Source: Dysgonomonas sp. HGC4 (GTDB lineage Bacteria > Bacteroidota > Bacteroidia > Bacteroidales > Dysgonomonadaceae). Taken from it: 64,000 bases of DNA. The position numbers and the translations under genes were made by a program. The DNA lies in NCBI RefSeq assembly GCF_001261715.1, contig NZ_CVRU01000062.1:1-64000 (forward strand), in the 5' to 3' direction. This document shows, one piece after another, positions 1 to 9,869 of the stretch; within the stretch, counting starts at the first letter, position 1; the number at the start of each line of letters is the position of its first letter. The notes beneath the pieces are model-generated. The model saw only the letters and a list, made by a program, of their open reading frames with translations, was not told where the DNA came from and made no database searches.

Positions 1-42
1 ACAGTAAGCGGCTGATATTTCCAAATATCAGCCGCTTACTGT
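1..42 (-). terminator. Perfect palindrome, likely terminator of the sialic acid operon
   Basis: Two 20-base arms (1-20 and 23-42) are exact reverse complements around a 2-base centre. It begins 12 bases past the stop codon of the last gene of the minus-strand operon. A U-tract would lie outside the window, so the terminator call rests on position and stem strength. Confidence 0.7.
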
Positions 43-54
43 TTATGAGGTTTT

Positions 55-1296
55 TTATGATTCTTCCATATTAGCAACTTTGGGTTTTAAGAATAACAAT
101 TGAACGCAAAGCACTATAAACACAAGAATACTCAACATGGCGAAGTCAGTTCCAAGAGTTCCCGAATCGGTTGATTTACCTAGGAGATTGGTGATAAATG
201 CTCCTGCAAATACACCCGTCATATTCATGATACCATAAACAGTACCTCGATATTTGGACGATACAAACTGACAAAGTATAGGCATATTATTAGCATCAAA
301 CATTCCATATCCGAAGCCGAAGCATAAAGCTCCTCCGATAATCATAGGTAAATTATGACCGAATCCTAAGAAAAGCAAAGAAGGTATAGTCAATCCCAAT
401 CCTATTGCACCCGTATAGATACGTCCTTTTATGTTTTTTTGTACCCATTTGTCGGATAATATTCCTCCAAGAATAACCCCAATGAAAGAAGATACAGCTA
501 TGGTAATAGTAGACATGGGACCGGCATGTGCCATATCAATTGACAGATTCGAAGAGAATAGGGTAGGGAGCCAGTTTTTAGTTGCCCAACCTGGTAAGCT
601 AGGTGTTGCAAAATATAATAAAATAACCCAGAACCAGACATTTGCAGCTAGCATAGTCAGCCCCTTGAATATGGGTATTTTTTCTGTTGGCTTCTCTGTT
701 TTTACGGGTTGTTCTACGGTTTTCTTATCTCTAAGGAAAAGAATTAGTATAATGCTATATATAACACCAACGATACCAAACCAATGAAAGGTTGCTTCCC
801 ATGAGTATGCTTTTGCTACAGTTGCACCAAAACCGCCAATTGCCTGACCTGTATATAAGCCTGTCATATGTATGCCAACTGCTAGAGATCGGGTTTTATT
901 GGAATGAAAATCGGCTATTAACGATAGTCCCGCAGGAATATAAAGAGCCTCACTCAACCCCATTAATGCTCTAAGGGCATACAGTTGATCGAAGCTGGTA
1001 GCATATCCCATCAAGAGTGTAACCAGAGACCAGACGAAAAGGCTACTTACTATTAGCCATTTGCGGCTAATCTTGTCGGCTATTATTCCTGCAACAGGGC
1101 TCATTAGTCCGTAAGTCCATAAGAATATCGCCATCAGACGACCGAAGTTTGCAGCCGATTCTAATTCCGTAATATCTATCATCATGGCATCTCGCATGGT
1201 CGATAGCATCTGCCTATCCATATAGTTTAGCAGTGCAACAACCCATAGCAATGCCACGACAACCCATGGGTAGATTGTTCTATTTTCTAATTTCAT
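55..1296 (-). CDS. nanT: MFS sialic acid permease (NanT-like)
   Basis: A 413-residue major facilitator protein of the inner membrane, predicted to bring free sialic acid released in the periplasm into the cytoplasm by proton symport. The chain is hydrophobic throughout, compatible with 12 membrane segments. The first helix ends in LNYMDRQ (residues 23-29), typical of the anion/cation symporter (ACS) branch, and a motif-A-like loop AGIIADKISRKW lies near residue 70. The length fits the family. It is the last gene of the minus-strand sialoglycan operon, 25 bases after the beta-galactosidase. The substrate is assigned from the operon (lyase, epimerase, sialidase); the fold is certain, and other sugar acids such as hexuronates are the alternative. 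Confidence 0.82.
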   Translation of the reverse strand: MKLENRTIYPWVVVALLWVVALLNYMDRQMLSTMRDAMMIDITELESAANFGRLMAIFLWTYGLMSPVAGIIADKISRKWLIVSSLFVWSLVTLLMGYATSFDQLYALRALMGLSEALYIPAGLSLIADFHSNKTRSLAVGIHMTGLYTGQAIGGFGATVAKAYSWEATFHWFGIVGVIYSIILILFLRDKKTVEQPVKTEKPTEKIPIFKGLTMLAANVWFWVILLYFATPSLPGWATKNWLPTLFSSNLSIDMAHAGPMSTITIAVSSFIGVILGGILSDKWVQKNIKGRIYTGAIGLGLTIPSLLFLGFGHNLPMIIGGALCFGFGYGMFDANNMPILCQFVSSKYRGTVYGIMNMTGVFAGAFITNLLGKSTDSGTLGTDFAMLSILVFIVLCVQLLFLKPKVANMEES

Positions 1297-1321
1297 AGTT
1301 TTAAATAGTGTTTAATCGACT

Positions 1322-3916
1322 CTAATCTATCGATTTAAGGTTTATAGTCTCATTTTTCAGTCCTTCTGAAATAGCTTTTAATTGAATATTGCCCGTTTGC
1401 CCTTTTATGGAACGAATAATAACAAGGCATTTACCATTAAAAGCTTTTATATTTTTATTCTGAAAAGGTTCATGACTGGTAGGGTCTCCATTATCAGTGG
1501 CAACTATTTCTCCATTTCCAGATAATTCAAATTGTACCAGATTGTTAGCTCGAGGTACAAAAATACCATCTTTATCTTTGATTTCTACAGTTACATATAT
1601 CAAGTCCTGCCCATCGGCTTTCATTGTGTTTCTATCAGCTTCCACTTTTAATTGATAAGCATCTCCACTGGTTTTTATTTTATCGGATGCCCATACTTTA
1701 TTGTCTTTGTATGCAATAACTTCAATAACACCTGGTTCGTAAACCACATCATCCCATCGCAAACGATATTCGTATTCTCCTTTTTTCTTTTTACCTAATG
1801 ACTTTCCATTCAGAAATAATTCTGCTGAATCGCCCGAAGTATATACATGAACGGGTGTTACTTGACCTATTCTTTCAGACCAATTCCAATGTGGAAGAAT
1901 ATGAGCCATAGGAAGATCGGGGCGCCAGCGTGCCTGATAGATATAAAAACGGTCTTTCTTGAAGCCAGCTAAATCTACAATTCCAAAATAAGAACTACGA
2001 GAAGGTACTTCTATTTTGCCCATTTCTTTTAGAGCTTGTTCGGCTTTAGCACGTTCAATAGGGTCATGATAATTTGTTAGAACGGTCAAGTCTCTGGTGA
2101 ATGGGGTAGGTTCTCCCAGATAGTCAAATCCAGTCCATACAAACTCTCCGGCATTGGCTTTAGCCTGATCTTGTCCCTTAAACTCAGTATCGGGAGGTGA
2201 TGCCCAATCGGGAGCATATAGATCGTAAGAACTCATTTGGAATCCTATTTTACCTCCGCTTTTATCATCGTCTACGGGGAATAGATATTCGCCACGAGTG
2301 CTTATACATGATGCTGTTTCGCTTCCATAGAATGGAATGTTTGGACGATCTGCACTAAATTTAGAATATAGATGAGGCTTATAATTAAAGCCGAATATAT
2401 CTGTTGTATTTTCAAAACCGTTGAAGGCTGCATTCGGATTGTCGCATCCTATTGTTGCCGGACGGCTTGGGTCTTCTTCGTGAACAATAGAAGTAAGGAG
2501 ATTAGAAATGCGAATACCATCGGCAGAGCCTTGTTCGCCTACTTCATTTCCTGTACTCCACATGATTATACTCGGGTGATTTCTGTCACGTTGCATAAAT
2601 GCTCTTAGGTCTTGTTCATGCCAATCGTTAAATAAGATAGCATAGCCGTTTTTCTTTTTAGGAACTACCCATGTATCTATAAATTCGTCTATAACAAGAA
2701 ATCCCATTTTGTCGCATAGATCGAGCATTTCGGGTGCAGGTGGATTGTGTGACGTACGGATGGCGTTTACACCCATTTCTTGAAGAATTTCTAACTGACG
2801 CTCCATAGCTCGGTAGTTGAAAGCTGCACCTAATGCTCCTAAATCGTGGTGCATACATACACCTTGCAGTCTAACGCGTCTACCATTCAAATGAAAACCA
2901 TCGTTTGCTTTAAACTCAATGGTTCTTACTCCAAAAACAGTATTGTATGTATCTATTGCTTTTCCGTTTTTTTGTAGTGTGATTGATGCTACATACAGAT
3001 GAGGATTATCTATATCCCATAAAATAGGTTGTTTTAAAGTCAGCGATTTTTCAAGTTGACTCTCTTTACCCGATAGTTGTAGAGGGGTATTATCAATAAC
3101 AAGAGGCTTGCCCGTTGGATTACCTTGTTTGTCTACATTATATATTTCGGTTTTTACATTTATCTGATTTTTTGCCGAGTTAACATTATCTATGTTCATC
3201 TTCAGATTCAAAGTGGCTTTCTCTTTACTGATATCTGTAGCTGTAATAAATGTACCCCATTGAGCAATGCTTACGGGATTGGTCTTAGTTAGCCAAATAT
3301 TGCGATAGATACCTCCTCCGGGATACCATCGGGAAGATTCATCGGGATTGTCGAGACGTATTGCAATCACATTTTTTTCTCCTGCTTTAATATAGGGAGT
3401 CAAATCTATACGGTAAGATGCATAGCCATAAGGCCAGCCTCCAACAAAATGTCCATTACACCAAATTGTAGAAAAAGACATGGCTCCGTCTACATCCAGA
3501 TAAAATTGTTTTCCTGCATCAGATGCATTTATGTCTAAATTTTTGCGATACCACGATACTCCGAACCACGGTAATTTGGCTGTTTCTCCGGGGTATTCCT
3601 GTACAAACGGACCTTCGATTCCCCAATCGTGAGGAAGATTTAATTGTCTCCAACTACTGTCATCATAATCGTATTGGGCGTACTTTCCACCATCAAGGTT
3701 TGCTGTTGGTTTTTGTGGCTTATTTGATTTTACAAGGAATTTATTTCCCGAAGGAAGAACCCATTGTTTTATTTTTTCATAGTCGAGCGTGTGATTTATC
3801 TCAGTAGAGTCGAGTTTCTTAAATCGCCAACCTTCATTAAGTAATACTCTATCTCTGGACGAAAGATTCTGTCCAAGAAATAAAAGACAAATAATTAATA
3901 GATAGTAATGTTTCAT
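1322..3916 (-). CDS. Exported GH2 beta-galactosidase
   Basis: An 864-residue glycoside hydrolase family 2 enzyme that would remove terminal beta-galactose exposed after desialylation. A signal peptide covers residues 1-20. The sugar-binding/jelly-roll domain runs about 70-210, the Ig-like GH2 domain about 215-335 and the TIM barrel about 336-610. The acid/base glutamate is E458 in STGNEVGEQG, and the nucleophile is E533 in YGSETA. A DUF4982-like domain (about 685-745) and a final Ig-like bacterial domain follow, the usual Bacteroides layout. It sits between the acetylesterase fusion (83-base gap) and the MFS permease. Beta-galactosidase is the best reading because the operon targets sialyl-galactose termini, but GH2 also includes beta-mannosidases and glucuronidases. 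Confidence 0.85.
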   Translation of the reverse strand: MKHYYLLIICLLFLGQNLSSRDRVLLNEGWRFKKLDSTEINHTLDYEKIKQWVLPSGNKFLVKSNKPQKPTANLDGGKYAQYDYDDSSWRQLNLPHDWGIEGPFVQEYPGETAKLPWFGVSWYRKNLDINASDAGKQFYLDVDGAMSFSTIWCNGHFVGGWPYGYASYRIDLTPYIKAGEKNVIAIRLDNPDESSRWYPGGGIYRNIWLTKTNPVSIAQWGTFITATDISKEKATLNLKMNIDNVNSAKNQINVKTEIYNVDKQGNPTGKPLVIDNTPLQLSGKESQLEKSLTLKQPILWDIDNPHLYVASITLQKNGKAIDTYNTVFGVRTIEFKANDGFHLNGRRVRLQGVCMHHDLGALGAAFNYRAMERQLEILQEMGVNAIRTSHNPPAPEMLDLCDKMGFLVIDEFIDTWVVPKKKNGYAILFNDWHEQDLRAFMQRDRNHPSIIMWSTGNEVGEQGSADGIRISNLLTSIVHEEDPSRPATIGCDNPNAAFNGFENTTDIFGFNYKPHLYSKFSADRPNIPFYGSETASCISTRGEYLFPVDDDKSGGKIGFQMSSYDLYAPDWASPPDTEFKGQDQAKANAGEFVWTGFDYLGEPTPFTRDLTVLTNYHDPIERAKAEQALKEMGKIEVPSRSSYFGIVDLAGFKKDRFYIYQARWRPDLPMAHILPHWNWSERIGQVTPVHVYTSGDSAELFLNGKSLGKKKKGEYEYRLRWDDVVYEPGVIEVIAYKDNKVWASDKIKTSGDAYQLKVEADRNTMKADGQDLIYVTVEIKDKDGIFVPRANNLVQFELSGNGEIVATDNGDPTSHEPFQNKNIKAFNGKCLVIIRSIKGQTGNIQLKAISEGLKNETINLKSID

Positions 3917-3999
3917 ATGGTATGTTTAAGTAAATGACAATTTTAAGTAATCTGCTTTAGAGTTCTATTTCTGTTACGACTTACAAAGTAGCTGTAATC

Positions 4000-6900
4000 T
4001 TAGTTAATAGTAATACAATTTACTTCTGCTGTACGGATTCCCGGTTTCAATTCACCACAGACAATATAGATTTTGTTTTTCCAGATAGCAACGCCTGCTC
4101 CTGCACGAGCCAATTGTGGAAACTCGCCGAGTGTTTCCCAATTATTGGTTTTGAGATCGAGTGATATCAATTCTGTTTCGAATTTATACCAGCTAATCTC
4201 TTGGCTCATGTATTCTTTTCCTACTAGTTTAAGAGAATCAGCCAATGAAGTATCTCCACTTTCTTGTGCTTCTTTAGTTTTCTTGATCCGTTTTAATGCC
4301 GATGAAAAAAGGTCGTAATTAACTCCTCCCATAAATAGAATCTGATCTGCTTTATAGGGAACTCCGGCTGCACCAACAAGTGTTTTTATGGCGTTATTTC
4401 CTGCATTAATTTCAGAAATAGGATCCCATTGTTTTTTCTCAGGGTTATATCTTATTACGTCCGTAAAAACTTTAGCCTCTGCTTCATTATAACCTCCTGC
4501 AACAAATAGCTGACCATTTTGCGCAACTACAACGGGTTGTTGACGCTCATAGTCTGTTGGTATTGTAATTTGTGTCCATCCATTTTCTAATTTCTCTAAA
4601 TCAAGAGTAAAGATGAATCCTTTTGTTTTGCTACTGCTTACCCCTCCCGTAACATATATTGTTGAGCCGATAAGGGATGCACCTCCGTTGAAAAGACCTG
4701 TTGGTAATTGAGGTAGTTCTGTAAAGATAATAGAATCTACGTCATACTTAATAAGGGTTACGTTAGTTAACGAACCGTCTTTGTTTTGTCCACCAATACA
4801 AACCAGTCCTTTGGGTGTGGAGACAGAAGCTCCGTATGCAGCTTCGTAGGGAAGTGCTTCGCATTTTATCCATGATGTATTCGTTGAATTATCGGATATG
4901 TCGAGCACAAAAACGTCATTGTAAAATGCTTTTACACCTCCTTGTGATGCAGGTGTTTCGGGGAAATTACACCCTCCGACAACAATTAATTTGTCTTCGT
5001 AGATTCCGGTAAAGGGAGCTGACACTCCTCCTTGAATAGGTAGATCGGGTAGTGGTTTACAATTTGCAATTGTTCTCATATCGTTTTCGGTTTTAAAAGT
5101 TGAAGCAGGCAGATTGGCTTTATTCACTAGATTTGCACGTGTAAAAGGTTGCCATCCATAGCGTACATATTGTGGTGATTTGATATCTTTAGACCACACT
5201 TTAATCGTATTATTTTCAACTATAGCTTTGGCTGGAAAATAAAGTCCTTCTATTTCGGCTATTTCAAATGTTTGGAGTTCTTTTTCATCTGAAGAATGCA
5301 TTCCATCTGAGTAATCAAAAGAAATATATGCGGCTCCATTTTTGAACGTTACCGATCTGTAAATAGGTCCCGATGGAATTATATTTTTTCGATTGTAAGT
5401 ATTATATAGAGCTTGAAAAGCAAGTCTTCCACTTATTGGTTTTTTATTTCTTGGATGCACATCTAGCGAATCACCTTTGTCGCTCGATACAACCATATGT
5501 ATATTAGGTATTTTATCCATCAATCTACGTTGCGAATCTCTGAACCAAGTCCATGAAGGTCGGTTGAGGCTCGATAACTGAACGTAATAAACGGGTAGTT
5601 GAGTATTATGCCAATTCTTACGCCAACTCTCTGTTAAGAGCGGAAATAATTTCTCATGTGTTTCTATATTGTGAGCATTAGATTCCCCCTGATACCAAAT
5701 GACACCCTTAATAGAATATTGTTCCAATGGAATAATACCTGCTTCAAAGAGATAACATGGTGCGTATGGGTGACGCTGTAATTTATTTTCGGCTTGTTTT
5801 ATATTCAAAGACGCTCGTTCTCTTACCCAATCTTGTATGAAATCGTTTTTTGTCCAATCACTTAGTATATCGGGGAACTCATATTCCAGAGTGTGCCTGT
5901 CTATCCACGATTCTGTTGGAGAGCCACCTACGGAGTTATGTATTAATCCGATTGGTACTTTTAAACTGTCTGCCAACGCCTTTCCGAAATAATAGGCTAT
6001 GGCAGAAAAATTGCCAACATTGTCGCTTGTGCAAATATTCCAATGAGTAGTTTTGTAATATTCTAAGTTGTTGATTGAGTCGAGAACATTTTTGTCCCAT
6101 TCAACAGCATTAGTGTTCCAGCGGGGTTTCATGTCAAACAATCGAATTAAATTATTGTCTGCATTTTTAATGCTCTCGTTTCCCGAAATATCTTCGTTAA
6201 GCATGAATGCCATATTAGATTGTCCTGAACAGAGCCATACTTCGCCTACCATTACATTCGTATATTGTAAAGAGCGTTTTTTAGTTGATATTTTTAAATT
6301 GTAAGGACCACCTGCTACCATAGGGTCAAGCGTTATCGACCACATGCCGTCTGTTTGAGGTGTAGTTTTCCTATCTTGTCTGTCTATTTGTACCCTTACT
6401 TCTTCTCCTGCATCTGCAATTCCTTTTATTTTGAGAGGAATGTTGCGCTGAAGAACCATATTATCCGAATATATTACTGGCATCTGTAGACCTCCATAAT
6501 CACCCGTAAGTGCAGAATAGACTGTTTGAGCTAAGATGCCTGCACCTTCGATATTAGGATGAAGTGCATCGGGTAATAAATGGGGGAGGTTATATAATTT
6601 TGCTTGTAAATCGATAAGTCCTACATTCGAATAGCTTGCTATCCGTTCTATTGTATTTTGTATTTCTTGGTACCAATCTCGTGTGCCCGATCGGAAACGG
6701 GGATGACTGTCTCCAATGGGGGATAGACCGCATATCCATATTTTATTATGTGGATTTACCTTTCTAAAAGAGTCAATCAGATTTATATAATCTCTAAAAA
6801 AGTCATCTTTGTAATTTGGCCAGTTACGCGGATCTGTATCATTGAGTCCCAAATGAATGATAACTATATCAGCAGCATAATCTAGTGCATCCTGATAAAC

Positions 6901-7146
6901 TTGTTGTTTTATGTAAGGTTTATGTCCTTTGCTGAGAAGTGTAGCTCCACTATATCCAAAATTTCGGACTTCGTATTTACCGCCCAACATCTGTTGTAAC
7001 TGATATGGATAAGCATTCTTTTCCCTTTCGGGCAATAGGGCGCCGTATGTCACACTATTACCAATGCAACTTATTTTTATTTTAGTCTGTGCATATTGTG
7101 ACAGGCTAAAAAGGACGAAAAGGAATAGAACTAAAGTTTTTTTCAT
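4000..7146 (-). CDS. Three-domain SGNH esterase / sialate O-acetylesterase / kelch mutarotase fusion
   Basis: A 1048-residue exported protein (signal peptide 1-20) joining three activities around sialic acid. Residues 22-215 form an SGNH hydrolase with GNSVTYG (Ser31), LGLNDTD (Asn102) and DALHPN (Asp193/His196). Residues 225-690 form a sialate O-acetylesterase (SASA/DUF303) domain with the nucleophile in CSGQSNM (Ser310), the GESN block at 487-490 and DVHPRNK (562-568) for the Asp-His pair. Residues 695-1048 are kelch repeats resembling N-acetylneuraminate mutarotase NanM, with GG turns at 724, 785, 834, 884 and 940. It would remove O-acetyl groups that block sialidase and lyase and speed conversion of alpha to beta Neu5Ac. 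The reading frame is intact and all catalytic residues are present. It starts 8 bases after the stand-alone SGNH gene. Substrates are inferred. Confidence 0.85.
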   Translation of the reverse strand: MKKTLVLFLFVLFSLSQYAQTKIKISCIGNSVTYGALLPEREKNAYPYQLQQMLGGKYEVRNFGYSGATLLSKGHKPYIKQQVYQDALDYAADIVIIHLGLNDTDPRNWPNYKDDFFRDYINLIDSFRKVNPHNKIWICGLSPIGDSHPRFRSGTRDWYQEIQNTIERIASYSNVGLIDLQAKLYNLPHLLPDALHPNIEGAGILAQTVYSALTGDYGGLQMPVIYSDNMVLQRNIPLKIKGIADAGEEVRVQIDRQDRKTTPQTDGMWSITLDPMVAGGPYNLKISTKKRSLQYTNVMVGEVWLCSGQSNMAFMLNEDISGNESIKNADNNLIRLFDMKPRWNTNAVEWDKNVLDSINNLEYYKTTHWNICTSDNVGNFSAIAYYFGKALADSLKVPIGLIHNSVGGSPTESWIDRHTLEYEFPDILSDWTKNDFIQDWVRERASLNIKQAENKLQRHPYAPCYLFEAGIIPLEQYSIKGVIWYQGESNAHNIETHEKLFPLLTESWRKNWHNTQLPVYYVQLSSLNRPSWTWFRDSQRRLMDKIPNIHMVVSSDKGDSLDVHPRNKKPISGRLAFQALYNTYNRKNIIPSGPIYRSVTFKNGAAYISFDYSDGMHSSDEKELQTFEIAEIEGLYFPAKAIVENNTIKVWSKDIKSPQYVRYGWQPFTRANLVNKANLPASTFKTENDMRTIANCKPLPDLPIQGGVSAPFTGIYEDKLIVVGGCNFPETPASQGGVKAFYNDVFVLDISDNSTNTSWIKCEALPYEAAYGASVSTPKGLVCIGGQNKDGSLTNVTLIKYDVDSIIFTELPQLPTGLFNGGASLIGSTIYVTGGVSSSKTKGFIFTLDLEKLENGWTQITIPTDYERQQPVVVAQNGQLFVAGGYNEAEAKVFTDVIRYNPEKKQWDPISEINAGNNAIKTLVGAAGVPYKADQILFMGGVNYDLFSSALKRIKKTKEAQESGDTSLADSLKLVGKEYMSQEISWYKFETELISLDLKTNNWETLGEFPQLARAGAGVAIWKNKIYIVCGELKPGIRTAEVNCITIN

Positions 7147-7154
7147 CGCTTTGC

Positions 7155-7811
7155 TTATTCGTTTACATAAGGCAGTATTATTTTATGCCACAATATATAA
7201 CCTGCTCCCAATAGGTGTAAACCATCGTTGGTATAGGCTGGGTTCATTTTATCCGTATTATTTTCTTTAAAAAGTGAATACAGATCTATATATATAATAT
7301 TGTGTGTAGTTGCTATGTCACACAATCTGGTATTTACTTCTTTTATTACTTCTGGTTTCATATGACCTTGAAACATCCCAAAATCAGGATTCACAGGTAA
7401 TATACTTTGTATATAAATTCGCGTTGATGGCGATTCTTCTTTTATTTTGTCTATAATCCGTTCAAAATTCATTGTGATAGAATCTGCTGTCGTACCTCTT
7501 GCAATATCATTAATGCCTATCATTAAAAATATTTTGGCAGGCTTGTTTTTTGTTATCATTTCAAGTCGATCATAGACTCCAGCGGCAATGTCTCCACTGA
7601 TGCCTCTGTTCTTAACTTTATCATTATTGAACAGTTCTGCCCACTCAGCACCGTTTGTAATACTATTTCCCAGAAAAATAATATCGTGCGGCGATATGGA
7701 TAGTTCTTCAAACAGTGAAGTTCTTTGTTCATAAAACGTAGAATACTTACGCTGTTGGGCAAAACCATTCAAAGAGAGAAAAATACATATAAAAATAATC
7801 GTGTTTTTCAT
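7155..7811 (-). CDS. Exported SGNH/GDSL-family esterase
   Basis: A 218-residue SGNH hydrolase with a signal peptide (about 1-19). All four blocks are visible: FLGNSITNG with nucleophile Ser50, the block II glycine near 73 (RGISGD), GINDIARG with Asn101, and NDGLHL with Asp196 and His199. It resembles the acetylhydrolases that remove O-acetyl groups from sugars. It is packed between the GH20 gene (12-base gap) and the fusion esterase (8-base gap), so it probably takes part in de-O-acetylation of sialic acids or of the underlying glycan. Substrate is not shown by sequence. Confidence 0.83.
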   Translation of the reverse strand: MKNTIIFICIFLSLNGFAQQRKYSTFYEQRTSLFEELSISPHDIIFLGNSITNGAEWAELFNNDKVKNRGISGDIAAGVYDRLEMITKNKPAKIFLMIGINDIARGTTADSITMNFERIIDKIKEESPSTRIYIQSILPVNPDFGMFQGHMKPEVIKEVNTRLCDIATTHNIIYIDLYSLFKENNTDKMNPAYTNDGLHLLGAGYILWHKIILPYVNE

Positions 7812-7823
7812 AAATAAAAGACC

Positions 7824-9836
7824 TTATATCTTTTTGTCTGGCGAATAGATTAATCCATCTACAGACTTATTTCCGTCTGGTGTTACAAAAACGCAGGTAA
7901 ACATCCACTTTACAAGTCGTACCTCGTGAGTAGAGAACTTACCAACAGGTAATTTTAGTAAAACTTTGTTCCAACCTTTATTTAGAGTAATTGATATGGG
8001 TTCTCTAACTTCGAAATTTTCGTTTGTTAAAGGTGTTTCATTTGACTTTTCTGTGTGATTCGATAGCCATTTAGGGGGATGAATTTTATTGTTATTAATC
8101 CAGATTTTACTTTCTCTATAATCCCACTTGCCTTGTGGAGGAGGCAGATCTTTTTCTGAACAGCTGTAATTCTGGAAATTTATCCATAATCCGACATGCT
8201 GCTTCTTATCTGAGTACACATATGTATACGCATATGCAGTATGATCGGGTTGAGGATCTTTATAAAATGTTGGAACAAAAGTTCCCCAAACATGACGTAA
8301 GTAAATAGCTGCTCCCGTAGCCTCTCTGGTGTTATATGTTTCCCCCTGATACTGATATGTGTTGTTCAATTCTACTTCTTCGGGAGGAAATACTTTAGCT
8401 AATTCTCCTTCATTCGGAAAAGCATCGGTTATGCGCCACTTTACATTTGTTTGTTTAACATAAGCAAAAGGATACCCTTTAAAGTTATTTGCCTTATGCC
8501 AGAGCAGTCTGTTTTCGAAATCTTGAAACGATCTAAATTCGGGAGAATCTTCTTTGGGCAACATAGTCCCATTCTTATCAAAGTACTCATACCCTCCACC
8601 CAGCCAAGCACGTTCAGCTAAAGCTAGTATTGAGGGATAGAAGCCATTCTGAATAAGTAAATCATATTCAGATGTTACATATCTATCGTGCCACATACCT
8701 ATTATGCTGCCGGCGTGATCCCTATCACCATACTCTTTATTCAAAATCTTACTGTTATATAAGGATATTATATCAGCAAAAGCATCGAAATGATTTATGT
8801 AATGAAACTTTGAATCAATGGCAGGGATGCCTTCTTGAGCTTTCCCTCTATAGCTCCAAAGCTGTGTCATATCTATCTCTCCCGGTCTGTAATTCCACCC
8901 GGGATTCCACGAAATAACTTTCTTTTCCTTGTTACGGATATAGGCGATCATTTCGGGTACAAAATCGGGATTAGTAAACTCTATTTCATCAGTCCCAATG
9001 TGAATATAGGGGACATCGAAAGTCTCGCAGACCTCATCCATCAATAGTTTGAGAATAGTCATTCCTTCTTTGCTCTGCATATCGTGACGAAATGCTTTTC
9101 GAAATGCCAGACTATGACCGGGCATATCTATTTCAGGAATAAGTAATACATTGTGTTGTTTACAAAATTCAACTAACTCGCGAGCTTCTTCTAATGTATA
9201 ATATCGACCGGGCATACGTTGATAATTGATACTGTCATTAAGCATTGGAAATATCTTGCTTTCGAGCCTCCATCCCAAATCTTCGGTCAAATGCCAATGA
9301 AATACATTTATCTTGTACTGAGAGAGAATAGCGATTTCCCTTTTCAGTTCTTCCATCGAAATGTAGGTACGTCCTACATCCTGCATAAATCCTCTTATCC
9401 TGAAAGCAGGATAATCGATAATCTCACATCCTTCGAACGTCGGTTTAACTTTGCCTTCGACTTGTAGTTGGCGTAGTGTTTGTATTGCCCAGTATACGCC
9501 TTTTTGAGAAATAGATTCAACCTTTATTTTATTCTTGGTTACAGTTAAAGTATATGCTTCGTCTTTGTTGTAAAGGGCTGTTGGAATATCATCAACCAAT
9601 ATTACTTCTATCTTTTTCTCGCTCTGTTTTACAATCTGACCTCCCGTTGAGGAGATAAAGTCTGTCCACTCTTTTTCTAATACAGGAGTGGACAGATACA
9701 CTTTATCCATCTGAAAGTAATTATTGTTCTTTTTAATATTCTGAGGTTTAGGCAATAATTGGCCTATTCCGCCATAGGCATAGGCGGAACAGAATAATAA
9801 AAATAAGAACAGAAACGGGAACTGTATATGTTTCAT
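7824..9836 (-). CDS. Exported GH20 beta-N-acetylhexosaminidase
   Basis: A 670-residue family 20 enzyme that removes terminal beta-GlcNAc or beta-GalNAc by substrate-assisted catalysis. The signal peptide covers about 1-21, a GH20b-type domain about 27-140 and the TIM barrel about 144-450. RIRGFMQDVGR (146-156), FHWHLTEDLGWR (179-190) and HIGTDEIEF (279-287, catalytic pair Asp283/Glu284) are clear family signatures. The C-terminal 200 residues look like a beta-sandwich carbohydrate-binding region. The gene lies 33 bases after the sialidase, consistent with sequential trimming: sialic acid, galactose (GH2), then HexNAc. The freed GlcNAc joins the same catabolic path as epimerised ManNAc. Confidence 0.9.
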   Translation of the reverse strand: MKHIQFPFLFLFLLFCSAYAYGGIGQLLPKPQNIKKNNNYFQMDKVYLSTPVLEKEWTDFISSTGGQIVKQSEKKIEVILVDDIPTALYNKDEAYTLTVTKNKIKVESISQKGVYWAIQTLRQLQVEGKVKPTFEGCEIIDYPAFRIRGFMQDVGRTYISMEELKREIAILSQYKINVFHWHLTEDLGWRLESKIFPMLNDSINYQRMPGRYYTLEEARELVEFCKQHNVLLIPEIDMPGHSLAFRKAFRHDMQSKEGMTILKLLMDEVCETFDVPYIHIGTDEIEFTNPDFVPEMIAYIRNKEKKVISWNPGWNYRPGEIDMTQLWSYRGKAQEGIPAIDSKFHYINHFDAFADIISLYNSKILNKEYGDRDHAGSIIGMWHDRYVTSEYDLLIQNGFYPSILALAERAWLGGGYEYFDKNGTMLPKEDSPEFRSFQDFENRLLWHKANNFKGYPFAYVKQTNVKWRITDAFPNEGELAKVFPPEEVELNNTYQYQGETYNTREATGAAIYLRHVWGTFVPTFYKDPQPDHTAYAYTYVYSDKKQHVGLWINFQNYSCSEKDLPPPQGKWDYRESKIWINNNKIHPPKWLSNHTEKSNETPLTNENFEVREPISITLNKGWNKVLLKLPVGKFSTHEVRLVKWMFTCVFVTPDGNKSVDGLIYSPDKKI

Positions 9837-9869
9837 AGTGAGTGATTATAGTTAACTGAGGCTATAAAC

